In this document: positions 24,215 to 34,200 of the stretch, in pieces
Position numbering within the stretch: position 1 is the stretch's first letter
How the letters are laid out: every line of letters starts with the position of its first letter
NCBI GenBank assembly: GCA_902806575.1
Contig: CADCXD010000010.1
Coordinates: 806,001 to 870,000, forward strand
Length of the DNA stretch: 64,000 nt
Origin: Jackrogersella multiformis
Taxonomy: Eukaryota > Ascomycota > Sordariomycetes > Xylariales > Hypoxylaceae
Direction of reading: 5' to 3'
Made by a program: the position numbers and the translations under genes
Notes under the pieces: model-generated
What the model was told of the DNA's origin: nothing
Seen by the model: the letters and a program-made list of their open reading frames with translations, nothing else
Databases searched by the model: none

Positions 24215-25053
24215 GATCAAGTCGGATCTTATGCGGATTGGAAGATGTTAGGGCATTTCGAATCGAGTTCCCCGAGCCCTCGTCGGATCTAAATGTGGTC
24301 GTCCCAACGGCGGATGAGACATCCATGGATGACAACGACGACAACAAGCCCACCATCGAACTTCACTCAGACGACAAAGCCGATCGGATGATACTGGAAA
24401 ATACATCGTGAGCCTAGAGCCCACGAGATTTTAAGAGTGATATTATGTTGAGCGAAGGCGCAAGCCCATTGCGGAGGGTCGATTGCTAAGTCACGGGTTT
24501 TGACGCTGGTAACAATCAGGCCTCATTCACTTCTCTTATGGCTCTATTATGCATCAAGAGTGCTGGAACCCATTCTTGGACTGCTCGGCTGTATGTTACG
24601 GCCCGCTCTAGATTGTCTAGAAGGATGTAGAATTAGAATTAAAACGATTAAGATACCCCTGTTTAACTTCAATACTCTTCAATAATTAACCAACCGTGAT
24701 CTGACTGCCAACTGTAGGAGTGAAATGTACCTAGGGAATGCTGGCTGGTAAAATATTGGATATACAATAGGTAATCGGCGAGCTTATATAATAGGTGCGT
24801 AGGAGGCGCACCGTCCAGGCAGCTATATTTGTACTCGCTCTCACCATTGGCTCTAATTCCAACACTAGGTAACTACTTTCATAGGTAAATTTCGGTAGAA
24901 ATGGCCTAATTAAATTATCACTAAACCAAATACCGCATTCTCCACCAAGCAGTTGGCTGGGTTGAGGATAAAGAAACGGTTCTCATTCTAGATACACATA
25001 ATACTGATGGATAACTCTTGTCTCGTCTAGATGCTCTGAAGACTTAATTCGAC
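24215..25053. other. spacer before the serine hydrolase gene
   Basis: The first 200 bp may contain an alternative acidic C-terminal exon of the small secreted protein (24252-24411, rich in Asp). The rest is AT-rich with no gene seen and contains the promoter of the downstream hydrolase. Confidence 0.45.
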
Positions 25054-27022
25054 ATGCGATTGACGCGAGGCCTTCTACGAGCGTGCCCCCTATTTGTGGT
25101 GTGGATAGACGATGTCTCTGCGGCTAAGAACAACCACTGCCCGCCTTTGGGACCAGTCCTCCCGGCGCTGACGAACCCAAGTTCACATCCAGCAGTACAC
25201 TTAGCTGTGAGTGCGTTGAAGGAAGCTATTGAAAATTTAACGGCAACTTTCAACGCCACTGCGGTGTCAATCGGCGTAAAGTCGCTTCATGAGACGACAC
25301 CTATGGTCAACGTGCACTACAAGCCACCAGCACTAGACCCGCGGGGAACGTCAAAGATCGATGCGTCGACTATTTACCGAATCGCTAGCGTATCCAAAGT
25401 CTTCGCGGTGTTAGCTGTGCTCAAGACCTATGGCGTTCATTTGGGGGATCCTGTCACCAAATATCTACCGCAGCTTCGGGAGCTAAACCGACAGCAGAAG
25501 GACGCACCGGATCGGATCGAAACTGTCGATTGGGATGGTATAACGCTCCAGGCTTTATCATCGCATATGGGTGGCATAGGATCAGATTGTAAACGCATAT
25601 TGTGAAGTTAACTTCCACAAAGCACCCCAAGACTAACGTATCGATGAAGTTATACAGGACATGGCCACCTCCCCGGTCGAGTGGACCAAACTTGGACTTC
25701 CTCCAACTCGTGAAGTACTCGGCTGCTCTGGACTCGGAGGCCGTCCTCCCTGTAACGAAACAGGTCAGTAATGTAGACAGTGTTATATTACCTTGCCCTC
25801 ACAACTCTTATACGCTCATCCTAGATTTCTGGGATAATTTCGGGAAGCGTAATCCTGTTTTCCCTCCGTATACCAGCCCCTCATACTCGAACACGGCCTT
25901 CCTCGTCCTAGGCTTGGTCATCGAATCTGTTTCTGGGCTGTCCTATAGAGACTTCGTTCAGCAACATGTCCTAGATCCAATCGGCATGGCAGATACTACG
26001 CTCACGAAACCTGACGATAAACTGGGCGTCATCAGCATTAATGATACGTTCTGGAACGCCACCTTAGGAATCGAGAATCCGTAAGTATGGCCACAGTTTC
26101 CACGCCTACTATTACGTACCCAACTCTTATATGCTGACATTACCTAATTATACATAGCGCCGGGGGTTTCTACTCGAACACGAAGGATCTTCTCGCCTTC
26201 GGCTCAGCAATCCTAGCAAATAAAATGCTATCACCAACACAAACCCGTCGGTGGCTCAAGCCTGTGACATTCACCTCGTCATCAGGCATGTTCATCGGCG
26301 CGCCGTGGGAGATCATCCGCGCCGATAACGTCACTTCAGACCAACGTCTGATCGAGTTCTACACCAAGAGCGGCGACGCCGGTACCTACCACTCGGGGCT
26401 AGCTCTGGTTCCCGACTACGACTTCGTCGTCAGCATTCTAACTTGCGGGCCCGAGAGCAGCTACGGCGTAGTGCAGCGGCTATTCTCGCAGACAATCACG
26501 GCTTTACTTCCGGCCGTTGAAGCCGCCGGCAAGGAAGATGCCCGGGCCGCCTTCGGGGGAACATACTTAGATAAGGAGACTAATTCCGCACTCACGCTTA
26601 GCGTAGACGATGAAGGCCCCGGGCTTAGCATTACGGAGTGGACTGTCCGTGGCACGGACGTGACCTCGCATTGGCTCAACTACCTATCTGCTACGACGAA
26701 TAGCCTCCCGGAAGTGCCGCTCTCGATGCGGCTGTATCCATCTGGCATAGTCGCCGGTGAGAGGACGGCGTGGCACGTGGTTGTCGACTTCGGCTCCCCC
26801 GAAGAGGTCGCGCAGACCGACGCGCAGTTCTTCTGGCCGCAGGCCAGCTGTACGGCGTGGGGTGTGATAGATAGGCTTGTGTATGAGTTCGGCGCGCTTG
26901 ATGAGATGGTTTTCAGCCTTGCTGAGACGGAGTCGGGGAGCGCTGCTGAAAGTGTCGAGTTAGTTGGGTTTCAGGCTACGTTGCGAAAGTCTGAGCAAGA
27001 CCAGGCTACGTCAGAGTTGTGA
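25054..27022 (+). CDS. secreted beta-lactamase-fold serine hydrolase
   Basis: Four exons in phase (25054-25588, 25650-25763, 25825-26080, 26158-27022) give 589 aa. The N-terminus (RLTRGLLRACPLFVVWIDD) resembles a signal peptide or signal anchor. The beta-lactamase/transpeptidase-like fold is shown by S112-V-S-K115 (nucleophile serine motif SxxK, in IYRIASVSKVFAVLAVLKTY) and Y237-S-N239 (YxN motif, in SPSYSNTAFLVLGLVIE), with the downstream DPIGMADTT and GGFYSNTKDLLAFG signatures. Residues about 430-589 form an extra C-terminal beta-rich domain. Fungal members are esterases, peptidases or transacylases of the class C beta-lactamase superfamily, and antibiotic cleavage is not implied. The substrate is unknown. 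The first acceptor (CGATGAAG) is weak but is the one that keeps frame. Confidence 0.9.
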
Positions 27023-27854
27023 GATTCATGTAACTACATCCATCACCCGGTCGAGACATCTGACTAGGTACCTAAAGACGCTAGGTACCTTAAAGTCTAT
27101 ACCGTTTTAATTATTGGTTATATACTCTGCCTCGCAGTAGCATTCATCGTTTCTTCACTGACAACCCTTATTTTCCCGACCCCTTTCTGCATGCTTAGGC
27201 GAATTTCGGCTTCAGTACCGAACCCCAATAAGCATGCCCTCCTTTTATTTCTTACTACCTAGATTACCATCGCCACTACCAATATCCTGTCAATACTGTG
27301 ACCTTCATTTCCCCTAACTCCGAGTGAACATGCTTAACGTAGGGATATAATCATTGCCGATACGAGGATATGCTACAAGACGTGTGTGTTACTTAGTCTA
27401 GATGTATGCTTCCGCGCTCATGTCGTACAAGTTCTATACGAGCCTGTTTGCATCAGTCCTACGATGGGCAACGTCATGGTCTAGAACTGATAAGAGCCGC
27501 AGCATACCACTCAAGTTGGGAAGAAGCGGACTCTAGATGGGTCTCTAATATAGGTACATATTCAGGTTTTGTCCCAATACCTCGAGACTTTAGCCCTTGT
27601 CGCCTCCTTGTTTCCTCACGGGTACTTGGAAAAGACTAGATACACGCTCCAGAGTGTAGCTAGCGTAGAAGAGTAGAAATAATTCAACGAATATATACAA
27701 TAGAATTTACAACTCAAGATTTAAAAGCCCAGCCTAGTCTGTGAGCTTGGGAATGCATGATATATACAATAAACCACTCATGTGTAACGCCTGCATCACA
27801 GTCCCAGCACCATATCCACAAATTCCTAACATATCAAACAATTTTTCGTATCTT
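27023..27854. other. convergent spacer
   Basis: This 832-bp spacer lies between two converging genes. It holds two GGTACCT motifs near 27066-27090. No gene was seen. Confidence 0.55.
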
Positions 27855-29736
27855 TTAGAGGCTGCTGCTTGGGCAGGCACACATTCCGCTTGGGAAGACC
27901 GTAGAGACCACCGTCGTAGTGACCATGCTGACGAGGGTCGAAGCAGACCCCCCTCCGCTCACTGTGGCAAAGACGGTGGTCGTGATCCCGCTTCCGCCAA
28001 TAGTCTTCGTTACCTCCGATGACGGCGCCGAGACCGTGATCGTAGATGGGAGGGCCGTCACAGTCACGGTGGTACCTTCACCTCCACCTCCACCGACCGT
28101 CTTGGTGATCACAGACTGTGACGGCTCCGAGATCGTAATCGTAGACGGAACGGCTGTCATAGTCACGGTAGCACCCTCGCCTCCGCCGACCGTCTTGGTA
28201 ATCACCGACTGCGACGGTGCTGGGATTGTAACGGTGGACGGGGCAGCACCGACAAAGGTAGATGCCTCAGAGCCCGTGCCAACCGTAATAGTAATGACTG
28301 ATGCTATCGGAGTAGATACAGTAGGAGCCGAAGCGGGGCCAGAGATTGTCACTGTGCTAAGGATAACTGACCCCTCGGAACCCGTGCTAATGGTACTGGT
28401 GATAACGGAGTCTACAGGAGAAGACGCGGCAGAGGATGACACTGCGGGGCCGGAAATGGTAATTGTGCTAATTGTAACCGACGCGGATGAGCCTTTTCCG
28501 ACAGTGCTGGTGATAACGGACTCTATGGGTGATGATGCTACAGAATTCGTTGGTGCGGACTGGGTAATGGTTACTGTACTGAGGATAACTGAACCCTGAG
28601 AATTCGTGCTAATCGTTGACGTGCTAACTGACTCCACTGGCGAGGATATGGCAGAGGACGATCCAGCAGGGTTGGAGATCGTGATTGTGCTAAGGATAAC
28701 CGAGCTCGATAAGCCAGTGCCGATAGTAGAGGTACTAACTGATACTACTGGGGAAGAAGCTGTACTCGAAAGAGTTACCTAGAGACGACATGTTAGTGGC
28801 TAGTCGAGATATGGCTAGTACCATTGATAACTTACGGTGTTGGGGATACTAGTGTTAGAGGTAGATTCAGTAGGCTTATTTCCAGGAATACTGATGCTCG
28901 TGGCTGAGCTTGATGTCGTGCCAACCGCATCAGCTGAGCTGGTAGCGGTAGGAATAACGTTACTGCTCCCTGAATTTCCAACGCCCCCTGTAGAGCTCTT
29001 AACACTAGCGGTAGCAGTAGAGTTAGAAGCAATCTTCGTAATCGAATTTGATGAAGTAAAGGAAGCCACAATTGACGAGGAAATTGCCGAAACCTCGGTG
29101 ACCGGGCAGACAGTAGTCGTAATATCGACGACACTTGTAACCAGTATCGTCGATACAGCCCCTGATGGTAGGGAGCTGAGAGCTGCCGTGTTGGAGGCTG
29201 CTGGGCAATTCGTGACTGTCGGCGCGCACGAAATGATAGTCGAGACGGAAGTTACGCTGACAGTTAGTGTTGTGAAGCCAGGCCCGGCGCCACCTCCAGC
29301 AGTCAACGTAGTGTTAGAAAAAGGAGGAGAGGCGGTTATTGTAGCATCTGCTGCTGAGGTGCTGTTAACAAAACCACCCGATAGTGAGGTCGTTCCTGAT
29401 TTCTTGTCAGTTAAGTGAGACTCATTAATCCTGGGTAGTCTTACCATTTGATGTTGGAATTCCGGTCACGGTAGTGGTAGTAGCATTGAGAGACAATGTT
29501 GGCAGAATAGAAAGGGTCTCACTAGCTGACGATGAAGCTGAGGCAATAGGAAGACCAGTGCTGTAGAGCTGGGTTGAAAAAGCCGAAGACCCCGGTACGA
29601 ATACAGAAGATGAAGCGATAGGAGAGGTATCGAAAGTTGCATTTACATATGATCTCCGCCCTGGTGAGCCCCTGACTGTGTACCCCTGGGTAAGTAGAAG
29701 GAGAGCTACTAGGACGTCTTTCCCTGTAAATAACAT
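27855..29736 (-). CDS. secreted Ser/Thr-rich repeat protein (mucin/adhesin-like)
   Basis: Three exons in phase (29736-29445, 29395-28836, 28778-27855) give 591 aa. The signal peptide is MLFTGKDVLVALLLLTQGYT. Residues 24-284 are Ser/Thr-rich with two Cys-bearing motifs (SCAPTVTNCPA and TTTVCPVTE) of the kind found in fungal wall adhesins. Residues about 290-560 consist of roughly eight degenerate tandem units of 30-37 aa. Units 1-4 follow the pattern ESVxTSTIxTxSxxSVILST, and units 5-8 shift to a glycine-rich QSVITKTVGGG form followed by PSTITI. The end (MCACPSSSL) has no hydrophobic GPI tail, so it is probably secreted or wall-bound through the cysteines. Heavy O-glycosylation is expected. 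A role in adhesion or wall coating is inference, and no enzymatic domain is visible. Confidence 0.82.
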
Positions 29737-29775
29737 GGTGAAGGAACGACGATATGAAAATTCCTGACAAGACCG

Positions 29776-29783
29776 TTTATAAA
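29776..29783 (-). promoter_or_regulatory. candidate TATA box of the Ser/Thr-rich protein gene
   Basis: TTTATAAA (self-complementary) lies 40 bp upstream of the chosen ATG at 29736. The distance is short, which would imply a very short leader. Confidence 0.25.
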
Positions 29784-30746
29784 TGAACGAGTAACCGAGC
29801 CCAAGAGAAGGAAAGCCGTAGACTAAAGAAAATAATGAAATCGAAGAAGACACTGGTCTTTGGTGTAGAGTCTGTGAAAGGGGAGGGATACTCTTACCTT
29901 TAATAACCGCGTGGTTTCAGTCGTGATGTGACAAGTTATAAATATACATTACCATATAGTAGCTACGAGAACTAGAAAATGATAGATTTTCTAATGTCTT
30001 TGTGGTTCATCAAAGTTCAAATTTCCGAATGTGGAAGAAAATGTGAGCTTCGCCCAACTATCTCGTACCTAAACCTGCTTGAACCGAGGCGCAGGTCTCA
30101 AGTAGATTGATTATTTATGAAGACTATGGCAAACATTCAAGGGGTTATTTTTACTATTTTTAAAAGAAAAACCGGTAATGATATGGGAAACATCTTATTT
30201 GTAAACATGGTCCACTTCTATAGACGAAGAGTTGTTGTTGTAATAGGGAGTTCGCACAAGATGGCTCTACAACTCGCATGTTAGAGAGGCCCAAGTTACC
30301 ATATGTTTTCTATTGCAGGGGTAAAGGATCAAGCCCATTGCAGCGCCGCCCTGGAAAAAGAAAGTTGGGGAGGCCTGGAAGAGTCCGTCATCATCTAAGT
30401 GCTTCAAGCTAGCAGTGCTACTAGGATCGATCACTAAAGCTATTCGGGGGAAATGATAGAAGGATGCGTTTGAGGTTGAATAGTTTTGAGCAGATGGTGT
30501 CAGCTTCGGTTCGTTTCTTGATGTCAACTAGGTAGGTACCTAAGATCCTAAGGAGAAGTTTAGTAATCTTAGCAGGGGGATTAAATAGAAGGAAATCTTA
30601 TTCGAGATGTTACCTAAGTAAGATGCCCATACATACATAGTAGGTAAGAGCATATATCGAATTGAGCTCAATCCTTATAATAGTAATGTGATGGTTGATG
30701 TTTAAATTTAATAATGAAAAATGACTAGGGAAAGGATAGGTACCTA

Positions 30747-31169
30747 GTAGCGGCAAAATATGGCCTGATAGAACGATTCTACTGGTTAATAGAATCGTTC
30801 TGTGTGGAACTACCATATAAATGGGTAGAACGGTTCTAAACCTAATGCGTTCTATAGATAGTAAGCTCTGATTGGTCCAATTTTTGAAATGTGGGACCAA
30901 AGCTTAAAAAGCTCAAAAAAACAAAAAGCGTAGGGCTCGAACCCAGCGCTCTCGTATGTGTGGGAAACACACATAACGATTGAGCTATCAGCTAATTGGG
31001 TGATCAGTCTAATCAGTTGTTGAAAATTTAGAATATTATTACACTATATAAGCTTTCTATCGGTTTATGCTAAAATCAGGTACCTAGGTATCTTTTACTC
31101 CACTTTTTTCAAAAAAACTGAAAAAAACTGAAATCATTCCCATTCTACGAAACCATATTTTGCCGCTAC
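30747..31169. mobile_element. non-autonomous hAT-like element (MITE) with 17-bp TIRs
   Basis: The ends are perfect 17-bp inverted repeats, GTAGCGGCAAAATATGG at 30747-30763 and its complement at 31153-31169. Both sides are flanked by the same 8-bp sequence GGTACCTA (30739-30746 and 31170-31177). Eight-bp target duplications are the hallmark of hAT-superfamily transposons. The 423-bp body has no coding capacity. Inside the left end are a 12-bp hairpin (AGAACGATTCTA and its complement, about 30769-30800) and further AGAACG/GTTCTA copies, like subterminal transposase-binding repeats. A tRNA-like unit lies in the centre. One caveat is that GGTACCTA is common in this window, so the duplication alone is weaker evidence than usual. 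Confidence 0.78.
30928..30994 (-). ncRNA. tRNA-like polymerase III unit inside the hAT-like element
   Basis: Read on the minus strand, an A-box-like TAGCTCAATCG (30987-30977) and a near-consensus B box GGTTCGAGCCC (30943-30933) are 44 nt apart, exactly the T8-to-G52 spacing of a tRNA. Between them is an anticodon-arm-like hairpin (GTGTG stem, loop TTTCCCA, CACAC). T runs of 5 and 7 follow just after the B box (about 30927-30914), as polymerase III terminators do. The acceptor stem does not pair and there is no proper D stem, so it is a tRNA-derived or tRNA-mimicking unit and not a working tRNA gene. Transcription is inference. Confidence 0.5.
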
Positions 31170-31225
31170 GGTACCTACCTAGGTACCTAAGGTATGTAAT
31201 GAATGGTACGTACGTACCTAGGGGT
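31170..31225. repeat. CCTA/TAGG tract flanking the hAT-like element
   Basis: GGTACCTACCTAGGTACCTA followed by CGTACGTACCTAGGGGTACC. The right-hand target duplication of the element is the first 8 bp of this tract, so the insertion sits at the edge of such a repeat. Confidence 0.65.
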
Positions 31226-34200
31226 ACCTATTAATAGTAAAGAGCAACTACATCCGTACAGCCACTTTAGCTACCTAGAATAGGAAGTTACAGCTTTTAG
31301 TGAATATGTCCCGAAATCCCCACTCATTTTTAACTCCGATATCATAAACTCTAATAACTGTCCTTCAAGGCATCATTTTCAAAGTTCCTTTAAAAAACTT
31401 CCAAAACTTCCAACTATCTACGTCACTTTATTATATTTTACTTGGTTCATTCTCATTGCATTGCTTAACGTATAAACAATTTCCGAGGCCAACTATCTCG
31501 TTACCTGCCTCGTGAATGGATGCTTCCAATCGCATTGGTTCGCCTAGCAAGCCCTCAAGTTCTCCTACATAAGCCAAGCCAAGCCACTCCGTATCCCATA
31601 TGAGATCGTCCTCTACGCTTGATTGTGGCGGCTGTATCTCGATAGTTATACCTCATTCTAGGAAACATTCACCGAAACACAACAGAAATCATGTCCTTGG
31701 AAAATCGCCGGCGTGTCCGGTAAAGAACCGCGACCTCGAAAGTCCTGACATCTGTACAGCAACAGCCGTAACGTAGAACGAAGTCTCTATGCCGACATGC
31801 GTTGGAAACACCACCTTGCCTGCTCAAGAGCCTGGCTACATCATAACTGTCTATGATAACCAAAACCTCGACTACATCGGTTCCAATATACCTACCTAGG
31901 TACCTAACCTAACGGCAGGTAGTTGCCGAGAGTGGATGCAGCGGACAAGTCATAGAGCATATGTTAACCAGACGCAACCCAACGTGGATCTCTGTTCCAA
32001 GATTATCGCCTGCACGGTGTGGACAGGGCACACTCGTCGTCATAGTGTTTACTCTTTGCGGTATAGTTAGCCTGCAACCTTCCCGTCCGGAACTCATCCG
32101 CGCGTTCGCCCTGAGCATGGTCTCTATACCATGTAGCCGGTCCTCTACTATTACCTACCCCTTTCCTTGGGCTATTCGGAGGATTTGAGTCCTACTGATT
32201 TTGTGGCGCGTTACATCTCCATACAACGAGTGGAGGCTTTCGGCATTGGGCCAGCCACAACTCGGAAGCGGGCTGCTGTGCTAAATCCTGTTCATAGGCG
32301 GACAGGCAACAACATACGTGCTGAGACCGGAGAATATCACCACCGCTTAAACCATAGCGTAGCACAAACCCTCGGGGAATATTAACGCTCCAGAATTTGT
32401 GTTAGCGATTGGTGATTCAGCTCAACCTCCGAGCTTCCTGTTATTAATTCGATTTATCTATTAAGACATTTGAAAAGGGGGGAATTTCTATTATATTACC
32501 ATATTACCATAGCGGATATATCATATGCTGATCTAGGCACAATCATACAGACAACAAAGGGGTACTACCGATTCACCTCGATTCAGCTCGGCAATTAATA
32601 TCATTCGACTCACCAGTTTAGCATAACAAAACCCGGGGGGGTTGGTCCAATCTATCAAATGTGACAACCGACGTCAAAGGTTTGTGACGGGTTTTCTTTG
32701 TCCTGGAACTAACGGGATACTCAACATTTGCAGCGGCACGAGTATTTCCCGGTAAGGGTCAAAGTCATGACCTGTAGAAGCAAACTGGACGTATCGACCC
32801 CCACGGCTCGTTCAGCTTCAATGCAAATGCAATGTTGGTGCAATGCATTGCCGACTTCATCTCCTAATTGCTACGCAACATGAAAGACGACGTACTGCGA
32901 TATTACCTAAAACCAGACTACCAAACGGTCCACGATTGTCTCAATTACTTCGCATGATCTTATATTATTAGGAGAGCCCGAACCCCGAGAATTCAACACT
33001 CAAAAAAATGAACTTTCGTCAACCATGATAAAGGTTGCGGAACGACTTGAAATAACCTCTAATACAGGACAAACATCTATCACCTGAAGGGAGCTTAAAA
33101 CAGCGTTAGTAGCAGCACTACCCTATATGATTCCAGGTTAAGCATATTAGTCATGTGAACATCATCACCAGTGTCCTTATAAGACATCACTCTATCTTGC
33201 AGGACGATATGTTAATGTTCTACCACTCCAATATATAATGTCCTAAATTGGCAGGTCCTCAGAAGATATATGGACAACACGCAGCTCATGGGCATGAACT
33301 AACGGCTGACATATCTTGGCTGTAACTGGCTAAGACCTCCTACTCGGACGAAGGGAGCAGATCTAGCAGAGGCACAAGGTAGTCGAGCTTCAAATCTATC
33401 GGCCATTGTTTGCGCCGTTCATGACTTGAGGCTGGTTGGTTCACCAACATATTTGCAATGTTCCCGCCGCAGTGTGTGAGATACACATCAGTCATAGATG
33501 CGGTGATGACCTCATATCCTCGAGCACAATTTCGTCCATACATGATCGGCCACGCCTTGCTGACAGCTCAGTCTTGGGAGGGAACCACGAGGCCAGCTAG
33601 AAAATGTGCATAGAGCTGCAGGCAACCTTAACATTCGGACCTAGCTCTATGCGTGATTAGATTGCGGGGTAGCACGGCATATGATAGTTAGCTCCTCATG
33701 GCTAGGCTGCTAGGGAAGCGGGTCGCCTAGATTCTTACCGACAGTTAGGTCTTGTCCGTCATCCCGAAGCCAACTGGGTGTGAGGGCGGCTAGACCTGGC
33801 AGCTCAGACGTTGGACATACCTACCACCTAGGTACCTTCCTAAGGATACCTAAGGTACCTGGCCAGCCCATCAAACCGGCATCTAATCGGCGGAATTTAC
33901 ACGCAAAATGCAAAATACAAACGAAATACAAGGGCCGTAGGTCTACACGGTCGTCAGAGAGATGGATCAGGAAAAGACTCAAACGCGCGGCGCCAATGCA
34001 ACCCTAGGATCCCATGATCGTCCCGTAAGAAATGTTTTTTTTTCACCTCATGTGCGGTACCTAACCCACCTTTTCCGGAAGATATTGACGCTTTCCCCGG
34101 ATTATCGTGAGCTGGAGAAATTCTTACGCTAGCAGAGAACTTGCAGAGGTGAAAATAAGATTGTTAGATCCTCGGGCACGTGAAGTTTAGTTGGGGTAGT

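Noticed and set aside
27919..28599. 226-codon plus-strand frame opposite the Ser/Thr-rich protein
   Set aside because: It is the mirror of a repetitive exon. The minus-strand model has a signal peptide and three exons in phase.
30928..30994. A functional tRNA gene on the minus strand
   Set aside because: A and B boxes and spacing fit, but the acceptor strands (TAGCTGA and GCTTTTT) do not pair, the D stem is absent and one T-stem pair is broken. It is kept only as a tRNA-like unit within the transposon.
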